From Vibrio splendidus (GTDB taxonomy: Bacteria > Pseudomonadota > Gammaproteobacteria > Enterobacterales > Vibrionaceae), in contig NZ_LNRF01000001.1 in NCBI RefSeq assembly GCF_001557875.1, forward strand, positions 372,001-436,000: DNA of 64,000 nt, written 5' to 3'. The position numbers and the translations under genes are program-made. Under the pieces are notes generated by a model. It saw nothing but the letters and a program-made list of their open reading frames with translations. It was not told where the DNA came from and did not search any database. The first letter of the stretch is position 1. Every line of letters starts with the position of its first letter. Below are positions 1 to 9,241 of the stretch, in pieces.

Positions 1-225
1 CCGCGCTGATCGCGTTTAGTTATAACCTAATCACAATAACCTACTTAGAGAGTACTAGAGGGTAGTCATCCCTGTTATTATCTTTTAATACTCTCACCCT
101 ACATTTATAAAAATTACTTTAATTAAAATATACAAAACCAATAAAGTAATTATATGAAATATAAAATGAATGAATCATAAATAAAAGTTCAGGAATGAGC
201 TTAATATTTCACTGAGAGGTGTCAA
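1..225. other. AT-rich leader upstream of the symporter gene
   Basis: No gene is visible here. The stretch is AT-rich from about position 80 and ends with an AGAGGTG ribosome binding site at about 213-219, six bases before the symporter ATG. It presumably carries the promoter of the uronate operon, but I could not pick out a convincing operator. Confidence 0.5.
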
Positions 226-1740
226 ATGAACAGCACACTTTTTCTTACAGGCTTCGGCGTGTACGTATTATTTTTAATTTGGTTAGGCTGGTTTGTCTCG
301 CGTAATCAAAAATCTGGCGAAGATTTCTTATTAGGCGGCCGTGGCCTGCCATTATTCTTAGTTCTGGGTACAACCGTCGCGACTATGGTCGGCACGGGCT
401 CAAGTATGGGTGCGGTTGGCTTCGGCTACGCAAATGGCTGGGCAGGTGCTCTGTACGGAATTGGCGGTGCTGTGGGCATCCTATTGCTTGCACTTTGGTT
501 TGCTCCGGTTCGTAAACTGAACTTCATGACCATGAGTGAAGAGCTGGCTTATTACGTTGGCGCTAACCGAATCGTAAAAAACGTGGTTGGCCTACTTATC
601 TTTATCGCGTCAATCGGTTGGTTAGGTGCGCACATTCTAGGTGGCGGCATGTACCTAGCGTGGATTGCAGACATCGACCTTAACCTTGCGAAAATTATTA
701 TTGCTGCAGCTTTCACTATCTACGTTGTTATCGGTGGTTACACAGCAGTTGTATGGACCGATACGATTCAAGCAATCATCCTTTTTGCTGGCTTCATCTT
801 GATGGCGGTAATGTCTGTTGATCACATTGGTGGCATGGACAACCTTTACGCTGCGATGGATCCTGCTGCTACAAGCTTTTTAGCAATCGATAAACTGGGC
901 ATTCTGCCTGCTGTTTCTCTGGCTGTGGTTATCGGTGTGGGCGTACTTGCAACACCTTCATTCCGCCAGCGCATCTATTCTGGTAAAGATGTTTCAACTA
1001 TCCGTCGCTCATTCGTCGCTTCTGGTGTGTTGTACCTTTTCTTCTCTATTATTCCAGCAATCATTGGTATGGCGGCACACGCTATTGACCCAACGCTGGA
1101 TAACCCGAACTACTCGTTCCCATACGTAGCTGCAACGGTTCTTCCAGTTGGCGTAGGCATGATTGTTCTTATCGCAGGCCTATCTGCAACCATGTCGAGT
1201 GCAAGCTCAGATGCGATTGCGGGCGTGTCTATCCTACTGCGTGACGTGTACGTGATGTTCACAGGCCGCGTACCAAACAAAGAATCAATGCTGAACTACT
1301 CTCGCTTGGCACTGATTGTGGTGATTGGTTTTGCATTGCTGTTCGCACTGACGTCGAACGACATCATTGGCTACATCACTAAGATGATTTCAACGGTAAT
1401 GTCGGGCATGTTCGTGTGCGGTATGTTGGGTAAATTCTGGAAACGCTACAACTGGCAGGGTGCGCTTGCAACGCTAGCGGGTGCTTCTGTGGCTTCATTC
1501 GTAGTGATGCTAAACGCTGACTACACAGCTTTCTGGGGCAACCCTGTGATTCCTTCATGTCTGTTTGCTCTAGCAGCAGGTGTGGCAGTGAGCCTGTGTA
1601 CTCCGGCTAACCAAGTAACACCAGAAATGGCGAAAGCGATTCTTGATGATGAACGCGCTCTGATGGAGATGGAAATGTCTGATTCAGGTGTACTTGAAGA
1701 AGAAGCGGCACCTCAACGTCCTGCAAATCAAACAAGCTAA
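226..1740 (+). CDS. Sodium:solute symporter (SSS family), probable uronate carrier
   Basis: Inner-membrane secondary transporter of 504 residues with about 13 hydrophobic segments. It has SSS-type N-terminal features (GGRGLPLF followed by a TTVATMVGTGSS segment) and a conserved glycine/serine-rich stretch around residues 310-330. It most likely imports a monomeric sugar acid with sodium. The kinase and aldolase genes immediately downstream process 2-keto-3-deoxygluconate, so an alginate- or pectin-derived monouronate or keto-deoxy sugar is the likely cargo; that is inference from context. The ATG is preceded by AGAGGTG. A hairpin after the gene (1772-1795) separates it from kdgK and may reduce read-through. 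Confidence 0.85.
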   Translation: MNSTLFLTGFGVYVLFLIWLGWFVSRNQKSGEDFLLGGRGLPLFLVLGTTVATMVGTGSSMGAVGFGYANGWAGALYGIGGAVGILLLALWFAPVRKLNFMTMSEELAYYVGANRIVKNVVGLLIFIASIGWLGAHILGGGMYLAWIADIDLNLAKIIIAAAFTIYVVIGGYTAVVWTDTIQAIILFAGFILMAVMSVDHIGGMDNLYAAMDPAATSFLAIDKLGILPAVSLAVVIGVGVLATPSFRQRIYSGKDVSTIRRSFVASGVLYLFFSIIPAIIGMAAHAIDPTLDNPNYSFPYVAATVLPVGVGMIVLIAGLSATMSSASSDAIAGVSILLRDVYVMFTGRVPNKESMLNYSRLALIVVIGFALLFALTSNDIIGYITKMISTVMSGMFVCGMLGKFWKRYNWQGALATLAGASVASFVVMLNADYTAFWGNPVIPSCLFALAAGVAVSLCTPANQVTPEMAKAILDDERALMEMEMSDSGVLEEEAAPQRPANQTS

Positions 1741-1771
1741 ACCTAGTCTCCACAACTGGTTTGCTTAATTC

Positions 1772-1800
1772 AGGCCCTGCTTAATGGCAGGGCCTTCTTC
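1772..1800 (+). terminator. Hairpin terminator or attenuator between symporter and kdgK
   Basis: A 9-bp perfect stem (AGGCCCTGC at 1772-1780, GCAGGGCCT at 1787-1795) with a 6-base loop is followed by a mixed T/C tract. It is an imperfect intrinsic terminator and may act as an attenuator, because the same-strand kdgK gene starts 35 bases later. Confidence 0.6.
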
Positions 1801-1830
1801 CCCATTTATCTCTCTATTTTAGGATCGGCT

Positions 1831-2778
1831 ATGCCTGCATCTTCTCATTTCAATATTGCTTTCTTTGGCGAATGTATGGTCGAAATCAGCGGCTCTCCAT
1901 TAACCAAAAAGTTTGGCGGTGACACGCTTAATACCGCGCTTTACCTTTCTCGCTTAACTCAACATCAAAAGCTATCGGTGCATTACGCTACAGGCCTTGG
2001 TAGCGATGAATTGTCTCAGAGCATGATTGATAGTTGGCAATTAGAAGGTATTCAAACCAATTTCGTTGAACGCATTCCAAACAAGTTGCCTGGCTTATAC
2101 ATGGTAGAAACAGACGAAACGGGTGAGCGACACTTTCATTACTGGCGCAACGACGCGGCAGTAAAATCTTACTTTCAAGCTAGTGATCTGAATAAGCTTG
2201 AAATCGCTTTGACAGAGAAACAAGTCGACGCGGTTTACATCAGCGGTATCAGCATTGCGATTTTAGATGACGCCTCTCGTGATCGCCTATTCAAAGCAAT
2301 CAGCGTGTTCTCAAATCAAGGCGGCAAGGTGATTTTTGATAACAACTATCGCCCGCAGCTCTGGACGACTGAACAAGCTCAGCATTGGTACGCCAAGTTA
2401 CTGCCATTGGTCGATATCGCACTGATTACCGAAGACGACGACCTGCTGGTTTGGGGCAATAGCGAGAGCGCTCAACAACGCTGCCTTCGCTTAGGCTGCC
2501 AAGAGGTCATCATCAAACGTGGCTGTGAGCCATGCAAGATTGTTCAAGTTGAACAAGGCGATGTTATTGAGAGTTATGTATCCGCGACTCGTGTTTCTAA
2601 CGTGGTCGACACCTGCGCAGCGGGTGACTCCTTCGCTGCGGGTTATCTGGCGGCGCGTCTTGCAGGTGAGAGCACCAATGATGCAGCTGAACTCGGTCAC
2701 CAACTGGCTTCTACCGTTATTCAGTACTCAGGCGCGATCATCCCGGTAAGCGCTATGAATCACTTAATTAAAAAATAG
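1831..2778 (+). CDS. kdgK: 2-dehydro-3-deoxygluconate kinase
   Basis: Cytoplasmic pfkB/ribokinase-family sugar kinase of 315 residues. It phosphorylates 2-keto-3-deoxygluconate (KDG) to KDPG in the uronate branch of the Entner-Doudoroff pathway. Visible motifs are the N-terminal GGDTLNTA segment (residues 29-36), DNNYRP (170-175), which is characteristic of KDG kinases, and the C-terminal anion hole and catalytic base in DTCAAGDSF (about 260-268, base D265). The ATG follows AGGAT. The gene ends 20 bases before the aldolase gene whose enzyme uses its product, so the two are almost certainly co-transcribed. Confidence 0.92.
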   Translation: MPASSHFNIAFFGECMVEISGSPLTKKFGGDTLNTALYLSRLTQHQKLSVHYATGLGSDELSQSMIDSWQLEGIQTNFVERIPNKLPGLYMVETDETGERHFHYWRNDAAVKSYFQASDLNKLEIALTEKQVDAVYISGISIAILDDASRDRLFKAISVFSNQGGKVIFDNNYRPQLWTTEQAQHWYAKLLPLVDIALITEDDDLLVWGNSESAQQRCLRLGCQEVIIKRGCEPCKIVQVEQGDVIESYVSATRVSNVVDTCAAGDSFAAGYLAARLAGESTNDAAELGHQLASTVIQYSGAIIPVSAMNHLIKK

Positions 2779-2798
2779 AAAAACAAAGCGAATTTATT

Positions 2799-3428
2799 AT
2801 GTCTCAAGAAATGATCAACACACTTAAGCAGTTCAAAGTTATCCCTGTTATCCAAATCAACAAGGTGGAACATGCGATTCCACTAGCAAAAGTGTTGGTA
2901 GAAAACGGCCTGCCAGTAGCAGAAGTGACGTTCCGTACCGAAGCGGCAGCGGATTCGATTCGTGCGATGCGTGATGCCTACCCAGAGATGTGTATCGGTG
3001 CTGGTACAGTATTAACGCCAGCGCAGATCGACCTTGCGAAAGAGGCGGGCAGCGAATTCATCGTAGCACCGGGCTTGAATCCAAACACAGTAAAACGTTG
3101 CCAAGAGCTCGGTATGCCAATCGTTCCGGGCGTAAACAACCCAAGCCAAGTAGAGCAAGCGCTTGAGCTTGGTCTTAACTTCTTGAAGTTCTTCCCAGCG
3201 GAAGCCTCTGGTGGCATCAACATGGTGAAATCTTTGCTAGCGCCATATGTTGATGTATCTCTAATGCCAACGGGCGGTATCGGCAAACACAACGTCAATG
3301 GCTACCTAGCAGTCGATCGCGTTGTATGTTGCGGTGGTACTTGGATGGTCTCTCCGAAGATGATTGAGAACGAGCAGTGGGATGAGATTGCTGTATTAGT
3401 TCGTGAAGCCGTAGAATTGGTTAAATAG
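2799..3428 (+). CDS. eda: KDPG aldolase (bifunctional KHG/KDPG aldolase)
   Basis: Cytoplasmic class I aldolase of 209 residues, the usual length for Eda. It cleaves 2-keto-3-deoxy-6-phosphogluconate to pyruvate and glyceraldehyde-3-phosphate. The Schiff-base lysine is K130 in FLKFFPAE. The EVTFRT segment (residues 42-47) and the PGVNNPSQ and MPTGGI phosphate-binding segments are also present. It lies 20 bases after kdgK and completes the conversion of KDG to central metabolites. A second general Eda elsewhere in the genome would be expected, which would make this a pathway-dedicated copy. Confidence 0.93.
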   Translation: MSQEMINTLKQFKVIPVIQINKVEHAIPLAKVLVENGLPVAEVTFRTEAAADSIRAMRDAYPEMCIGAGTVLTPAQIDLAKEAGSEFIVAPGLNPNTVKRCQELGMPIVPGVNNPSQVEQALELGLNFLKFFPAEASGGINMVKSLLAPYVDVSLMPTGGIGKHNVNGYLAVDRVVCCGGTWMVSPKMIENEQWDEIAVLVREAVELVK

Positions 3429-3603
3429 TTAAATCTAACTTTTATTAAAATAAATAATAGCTACTGAATATGAGCAGTAGCTATAAATACATTTCATACA
3501 ATCAAAATAATTAATAAGAAAATAAAAAGGTAGTCTCCGTATTTACACCTTTCTGTATATATCAATGTGCGGTGGGTTTTTATAATCATAATATCGGTGA
3601 ACT

Positions 3604-4299
3604 ATGAAAAAATTACTTCCTTTAACACTACTAGCATTATTACCAATGACCTCAACTGCCGGGGGTTATGTTGATTTAAGGGCAGAGTATCGAAGTACGA
3701 CAGATCAGTACCGAAGTCGTTTTATTGTTGGCCACCATTTTGATAATGGGTATGGTTTAGAAACACTGACGAATGTTCGACATGCCGCGGGAGCGTATGA
3801 CGAAACGAAGGTGGTTAATACCGAGTTTACCCATTATTACACCTATGCCATCAATGACAACTTTATGCTGAACCCTGGCGTAGTGATGAATTTTCAAGGC
3901 TCAAATACTTTCTTGATGCCTTATCTAAAGCTCAATTACAACTTTGACAATGGCCTCTTTGTACATGGTCGTTATCGTTATGACTTTTCGACCGAAGCTT
4001 TAGTGAATGACTATGGCAACGAAGAGACAGCAAAGCGAAACCGTTATGATATTTGGACGGGATACAATACAGATAAATACATGATTTCGTATGCCTTTAC
4101 GTATTTCGATCAGATTACACATCATACGACAGAGCTCGCAACCGGCGATCTACATGCTCGCGAGCATACCGTAAAAGCAGTATATAAATGGAAGCCAACA
4201 GTGAGGCCGTATGCAGAAGTGGTTGATGCGGATACGGTGCAATCTGAAAACGATAAAACGGATTGGCGTTTCCGAGTTGGTGTTAATTTCTCATTCTAA
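3604..4299 (+). CDS. KdgM-family outer-membrane oligouronate porin
   Basis: Protein of 231 residues with a cleavable signal peptide (MKKLLPLTLLALLPMTSTAG) followed by GYVDLRAEYR. Alternating aromatic beta-strands follow, and it ends in an aromatic residue (VGVNFSF), as an outer-membrane barrel does. This matches the KdgM/OmpL family of small monomeric porins that admit acidic oligogalacturonides or oligoalginates. A gap of 175 bases after eda suggests its own promoter. Its job here is most likely entry of oligouronides to the periplasm, feeding the symporter and the KDG kinase. The substrate (pectin or alginate) cannot be told from sequence alone. Confidence 0.85.
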   Translation: MKKLLPLTLLALLPMTSTAGGYVDLRAEYRSTTDQYRSRFIVGHHFDNGYGLETLTNVRHAAGAYDETKVVNTEFTHYYTYAINDNFMLNPGVVMNFQGSNTFLMPYLKLNYNFDNGLFVHGRYRYDFSTEALVNDYGNEETAKRNRYDIWTGYNTDKYMISYAFTYFDQITHHTTELATGDLHAREHTVKAVYKWKPTVRPYAEVVDADTVQSENDKTDWRFRVGVNFSF

Positions 4300-4376
4300 T
4301 TCAACAAAGCTTATTTATTTTTGTGAATAGGCTCTGATAAATAAAATACAATGAAAGTTATATAGGAAAATTAATA

Positions 4377-6827
4377 ATGAAAAAAACTATATTGTCACTA
4401 TTGATATCCGGTTCAGTAGTTTCTCCAATGGCTTTTGCAATGGCACCTAATACAGACTTAAATTTAATGCCTTATCCTCAGACCGTGGAATTAAAATCAG
4501 GTCAAGTGAATGTAGACGGAGAGTTTAAAGTTTACATTAAAGGGTTTAATTCTGACCGTGTTGAATATACGGCGAAGCGCTTTATCGACCGCCTTGAGCG
4601 TCAAACAGGTGTGCCGATTCTAAACTGGCAGGTTGATAGCGCAGATCAAGCGAATCTGATCATTGATATTGATGCCGCATCAAAGTCTGAAATTCAGAAC
4701 ATCGACTCTGTAGAATCTTACAAGATCACCACTCAAGGCGAACAAATCACGTTGAGTGCACCAAGCCCATACGGCGCTATCCACGGCATCGAAACCCTTT
4801 TACAGCTCGTTGAAACCACAGCGACTGGCTACCATATTCCTGCCGTAACAATTGTCGATGAGCCTCGTTTCCGCTGGCGTGGCGTCTCTTACGATACCTC
4901 TCGTCACTTCATTGAATTTGATGTCCTGATTCGTCAATTAGATGCGATGGCATCGGCGAAGATGAACGTGTTCCATTGGCACTTTTGGGACGACCAAGGT
5001 ATCCGTATTCAAACGGAATCTTGGCCGCGTCTGTGGTCTGAAACCGCCGATGGCAACTACTACACCAAAGACCAAGTTCGTTACCTAGTTGAGTATGCTC
5101 GTAACCTTGGTATTCGTGTGATTCCTGAAGTCTCCTTGCCGGGCCACTCTTCTGCTGTGGCGCACGCTTACCCACGCTTGATGTCGGGTGGTGAAGGTCA
5201 AAGCTACGAACAAGAACGTGGCTGGGGCGTATTTGAGCCATTGATGGATCCACTTAACCCAGAGCTCTATGAAATGCTGAGTGATGTGTTTGATGAAGTG
5301 ACCGAGCTATTCCCAGATGAGTACTTCCACATTGGTGGAGATGAGCCGAACTATGCGCAGTGGAAAAACAGCGAAAAGCACCAAGAGTTCATCGAAGAGA
5401 ACAATATCGACGGCGAACGCGGCTTGCAGTCTTATCTCAATGTAAAAGTTGAGAAGATGCTTGAAGAGCGCGGTAAGAAGATGACGGGTTGGGATGAAAT
5501 TTGGCACAAAGATTTGCCAACTTCGATCGTGATTCAAAGCTGGCAAGGCCATGACAGCATTGGCCGTGCTGCTAAAGAGGGCTACCCAGGGATTCTTTCT
5601 ACCGGTTACTACCTAGACCAACCTCAGCCGACTAGCTACCACTATCGTAATGATCCAATGCCAAGCGGCATCACGGTTGACGACAAGCTGAACAGTGGTG
5701 AAAAATTCGTGACGTACCAATGGGAGAAGCCACGCTCAAAAGGCGGTCCGCGTAAGGGAACATTGACTATCATTGAAGCGAAAGACGGTACTTTCCGTGC
5801 GTTTAGTGATTACAACGGTAAGTCTCGTGAAGAGATCCACATCCTTGATTATGTGCCGGGTAAAACCTTTGTCGGCCACTTCGATAACTTCATGTCGTAC
5901 ACAGAATTCAACTTGAATCTGAATCCAAATGGGTTTGCTGAAGGCAGTTATCAGTTGATTGGTAACGTGCGCTGGCCAACCACAGGTGAAGTGATTGCGA
6001 GCAGTGATGTTGAAGGCAGCGTGATTCCAGAGCCAAATGGCGGTTACCCTGCGGAATTAACAGATAAAGAAAAAGAGCTGATTTTAGGTGGTGAGATCAC
6101 CATGTGGCTAGAGAACAAAGATAGCCTCACAGTAGAAAACTACCTATGGCCGCGTAGTTACGCTATTGCAGAGCGTTTCTGGTCTGATGCGGAACTGACT
6201 GACGAGCGCAGTATGTACAAGCGCATGAAGGCGATGGACACATGGTCTGAAGTATCGGTTGGCCTGCGTCACCATGCGGATGCCGACATGTTGTTAAAAC
6301 GTATTGCTAAAGGGCAGGATATCCACGATCTACGCGTGTTAGCGAAATACACCGAGCCAGCACAGTACTACGCACGTAACTGGGAAAAGTGGAACTCTAC
6401 GGAACCTAAGGGCACTTTATACAGCCAATACGAGCGTCTAAATCGCTTCGTTGATGCACTGCCTGTGGAAAGCTATGCCGTTTATGAGATGCAAGACTTG
6501 GTCAATGAAGTGGTGACAGGCAATCAACAAGCACTAGAGCAACTTGCAGGGCATTATCAGCAAGCGAAATCGGCAGCTCTCGCCGCAGAGACTGTCTTCG
6601 CTGGTAACGTATCTTCGGTCGAGACGGTGGTTGTTGCAGAGAAAACGGCGGAAGTTGCAGACTTGGCGTTAACCTTGATTGCTAAAGCGCAAGCTGGCGA
6701 AAAGGTGAGAGAAGCAGACGTGAATGCCTACCAAGCGATATTGTCTGAATCAGCGAAAATTTATGACGAATCGATCATCGCGATTGTTCGTCCGACAGAT
6801 CTACTGTTGAAGCATTTAGCGGAGTAA
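4377..6827 (+). CDS. Secreted GH20 beta-N-acetylhexosaminidase with a large insertion
   Basis: Exported protein of 816 residues (signal peptide to about residue 21, ending in MAFA). A GH20b-like N-terminal domain (about 30-155) precedes the catalytic barrel. Family signatures are FRWRGVSYDTSRHF, NVFHWHFWDDQGIRI and the catalytic Asp-Glu pair D322-E323 in HIGGDE. WQGH and GGEITMWLE occur later. Family members hydrolyse terminal GlcNAc or GalNAc, for example in chitin oligosaccharides or glycans. Between the LSTGYYLD segment (about 403-411) and GGEITMW (about 570) lie roughly 140 residues where ordinary GH20 enzymes have about 30. It is 77 bases downstream of the porin gene and may belong to the same unit, although hexosaminidase activity is unexpected in a uronate operon. 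Confidence 0.88.
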   Translation: MKKTILSLLISGSVVSPMAFAMAPNTDLNLMPYPQTVELKSGQVNVDGEFKVYIKGFNSDRVEYTAKRFIDRLERQTGVPILNWQVDSADQANLIIDIDAASKSEIQNIDSVESYKITTQGEQITLSAPSPYGAIHGIETLLQLVETTATGYHIPAVTIVDEPRFRWRGVSYDTSRHFIEFDVLIRQLDAMASAKMNVFHWHFWDDQGIRIQTESWPRLWSETADGNYYTKDQVRYLVEYARNLGIRVIPEVSLPGHSSAVAHAYPRLMSGGEGQSYEQERGWGVFEPLMDPLNPELYEMLSDVFDEVTELFPDEYFHIGGDEPNYAQWKNSEKHQEFIEENNIDGERGLQSYLNVKVEKMLEERGKKMTGWDEIWHKDLPTSIVIQSWQGHDSIGRAAKEGYPGILSTGYYLDQPQPTSYHYRNDPMPSGITVDDKLNSGEKFVTYQWEKPRSKGGPRKGTLTIIEAKDGTFRAFSDYNGKSREEIHILDYVPGKTFVGHFDNFMSYTEFNLNLNPNGFAEGSYQLIGNVRWPTTGEVIASSDVEGSVIPEPNGGYPAELTDKEKELILGGEITMWLENKDSLTVENYLWPRSYAIAERFWSDAELTDERSMYKRMKAMDTWSEVSVGLRHHADADMLLKRIAKGQDIHDLRVLAKYTEPAQYYARNWEKWNSTEPKGTLYSQYERLNRFVDALPVESYAVYEMQDLVNEVVTGNQQALEQLAGHYQQAKSAALAAETVFAGNVSSVETVVVAEKTAEVADLALTLIAKAQAGEKVREADVNAYQAILSESAKIYDESIIAIVRPTDLLLKHLAE

Positions 6828-6872
6828 GTCGTTAACGGATTAGCTAATAAGGCATACGCCAATAAGTGAATC

Positions 6873-6900
6873 AAAACCGCCCTTATGTGGGCGGTTTTTT
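6873..6900. terminator. Bidirectional terminator after the hexosaminidase gene
   Basis: A 10-bp stem (AAAACCGCCC and GGGCGGTTTT) with a 6-base loop is followed by T residues and preceded by A residues. It can stop transcription of the hexosaminidase gene and of the converging sensor kinase gene. Confidence 0.85.
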
Positions 6901-6948
6901 AGTTGTAGCACTCAAATGAAATGTGGTATCTAAGTTTTATGTGAGTGA

Positions 6949-9012
6949 TTACTCACTATCGACATTTTTCAGTGTTAACGTAAATGTCATACCTTGGTCT
7001 GAATTGTTCTTTGCTATTAAGGTGCCTTGCATATCACGCACGTTGTTTGCTGTGATGGCTAATCCTAGCCCCAAGCCTTCGCCCATTTTTTTGTTGGTGT
7101 GGAAGGGTTCGAAAATGGTTTCTAGTTGGTCTTCGGATACGCCACAACCGTTATCTTGAACCTTGATGATCACACGCTCTTGTTCGGTATGAGCGCTGAT
7201 AACAATGGTCGCTGGTTTCTGGTTTTGCGTAGCATCGATAGCATTTCTTAAGAGGTTACCAAGTACCTGCCTCAGTCGTGCTTCCTCTCCCATCACCATC
7301 GAAATATTAGAGGCGACACGTACGCGTATATCGACGTTGTCTAACTCTGCTTGGTGAATACGCAGGGTCTCTTGAAGCGCTTCTGTCAGTGAAATCGGGT
7401 AGGGGCTTTCCAAGCGTTTAAAGGCGAACGATTTCAATTGACTGGTCATGTTGGCCATTCGGTCGATGAGGCTCATCACGAGATCCATGTTGGCCTTCAG
7501 CATCTTAGTTTCACCTCTCTCCATCAGTAACTGATTACTTGAAAGCAGAGTTTTTAGACCGGTAAGCGGTTGATTAAGCTCATGAGTGATCGCACTCGAC
7601 ATCCGCCCTAATGCGGCAAGTTTGCTTGATTCAACCAACTCTTGTTGTGCATCTTTGAGGTCTTGTGTTCGCTCTTCGACCCGCAGTTGAAGTGTTTTAT
7701 TGGCTTCCTGAACCGCGATCTCCGCTTTCTTACGTTTACTGATATCAATCACGGTACACAGGTAATAAGTTGTGGTGTGCCAAGGAAAAGCACTAATAGA
7801 GAACAATACCGGGAAGTAGCTGTCATCACTGCGTCTTGCCATGGTTTCGACGCTGGTTATCTCGGCTAACTCTTGGTGCTGTTCTAAGTTCTTGAGCAAC
7901 TGCAAGGTGGTTGAGTTCGGGTTGCCCGCCTCAAATAACTGCCATACCTTGATATTGTTGATCATTGAATTGGATAGGGAAAAGTAGTTTTTCGCCATTA
8001 GATTGATGTCGTGGATATGACCGTGTTTGTCAATCAGCACTAATCCAACATGTGTCTTATTGATCATCCCAGACAGTCGCTTCTCTGACTCTTCGATGAG
8101 CTTTTGGATTCGCAGGTTGCTGAGCTTTTTCTGGCGTCTTTGGTAAAGAATAACCAATAGCAACAGAATGAAAAGACAGCCAACCGCAACGCTCCAGCTG
8201 ATCCAGTTAGTGGTTTGATTAAGGCTAGTTAATGGGGTGAGGTAGGTTAAACGCCAATTGAGGTCGTCTAACTTGATTGACTGAATCAGGTAATCCTTAC
8301 CTTGCAGTCGCCAAACACGAATATGGGTTTGGTCGTACAACTCGCGTTTTGTGGCTGTCGGTTGGGAATTGAAGGTGTCATTGAACCAATCGGCACTCAG
8401 CTTGTTGTCGCTGGAGAGGAAGAACTGATCTCTAGGGTTCTGGAACAGTATCGCTTCACCATCGGCGAACCATTGATCGGTCAGTAACGACAAGTCGATT
8501 TGTACCGCCACAATTCCCACTACATCGGATGCTCGATAAACGGGTGCGGCAATGAAGTAATCGGGCGTCACACCTTTGTTTTTTGTTACCACTGAAATCG
8601 CACCACCTTGATGGTGGATCTTAGAAACAATCGTGCTGGCGTTCTTATTGCTCAGTTTGCTTCTTTCGACACTCGATACCAACAAACCACCTTCGCCAGA
8701 AAGCAGATACCAGCCCTTGGTATTGGCGGATTTATCCAATTGAATCAGTTGTTTCTTGATACGTTTTTCAAGGCGGTCTTCACCATCGATAAAACGAACC
8801 GTGGTTTCATCGTTGGTTACCAGGTAGGGCAGATAATAGAAACGTTTAAGGGTTCGCCTCGCTTCGGCAATGTAACCAAGGAAGCGTTGTTCGGCGTAGC
8901 GTTGGGCTTGCTCGAGTTTCCACTGGCTGATGCCATTCTTGGTGGTGACCTGCACCAATCCAATCAATAAACAGGCACATAGGAATAACCAATATCGATT
9001 GTTGTTAACCAT
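6949..9012 (-). CDS. DctB-like sensor histidine kinase with PAS domain
   Basis: Inner-membrane kinase of 687 residues. A first membrane helix (about 7-27) and a second one (about 272-294) frame a large periplasmic double-Cache-like sensor region. A PAS domain (about 310-430), a coiled linker, a HisKA domain with the phospho-accepting His about residue 477 in THELNQPL, and an HATPase domain with NLLRNAID, DNGCGV and GLGLGLAI follow. The HELNQPL box is typical of the DctB/NtrB-like class that partners NtrC-type regulators. It is divergent from the regulator gene at 9242. The likely signal is a periplasmic carboxylate related to the TRAP substrate, inferred from the neighbours. Confidence 0.88.
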   Translation of the reverse strand: MVNNNRYWLFLCACLLIGLVQVTTKNGISQWKLEQAQRYAEQRFLGYIAEARRTLKRFYYLPYLVTNDETTVRFIDGEDRLEKRIKKQLIQLDKSANTKGWYLLSGEGGLLVSSVERSKLSNKNASTIVSKIHHQGGAISVVTKNKGVTPDYFIAAPVYRASDVVGIVAVQIDLSLLTDQWFADGEAILFQNPRDQFFLSSDNKLSADWFNDTFNSQPTATKRELYDQTHIRVWRLQGKDYLIQSIKLDDLNWRLTYLTPLTSLNQTTNWISWSVAVGCLFILLLLVILYQRRQKKLSNLRIQKLIEESEKRLSGMINKTHVGLVLIDKHGHIHDINLMAKNYFSLSNSMINNIKVWQLFEAGNPNSTTLQLLKNLEQHQELAEITSVETMARRSDDSYFPVLFSISAFPWHTTTYYLCTVIDISKRKKAEIAVQEANKTLQLRVEERTQDLKDAQQELVESSKLAALGRMSSAITHELNQPLTGLKTLLSSNQLLMERGETKMLKANMDLVMSLIDRMANMTSQLKSFAFKRLESPYPISLTEALQETLRIHQAELDNVDIRVRVASNISMVMGEEARLRQVLGNLLRNAIDATQNQKPATIVISAHTEQERVIIKVQDNGCGVSEDQLETIFEPFHTNKKMGEGLGLGLAITANNVRDMQGTLIAKNNSDQGMTFTLTLKNVDSE

Positions 9013-9162
9013 TCTTGATTAAATCCTTTTTAAATTAGTGATTTACCTATCTAGATTAATGAGATACGAAGCTTCACTGTTTTATTGCTTGGAAGGTGGA
9101 GTGTGGGACAAATCGAAGCTAGCAAACATTATTAAACTGTTAAAGGAGTGTTATTCAAAGTG

Positions 9163-9174
9163 GGAGCTAGCTCC
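9163..9174. promoter_or_regulatory. Perfect palindrome in the divergent kinase/regulator gap
   Basis: GGAGCTAGCTCC is a perfect 12-bp palindrome between the divergent sensor and regulator genes. Its GAGC and GCTC arms resemble those of the palindromes at 10617-10778 but with a 2-base rather than 8-base centre. It may be an autoregulatory site; this is weak. Confidence 0.3.
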
Positions 9175-9241
9175 TTTTCGTCTGCGCCTTTTTTACATAC
9201 CGTGGGCGACATTATCCAGATGTAAGCGACGGAACCAAACT

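Noticed and set aside
9038..9241. N-terminal extension of the response regulator
   Set aside because: The frame is open but the receiver domain begins at 9242. The extra residues have no family match and lie in the divergent promoter region.
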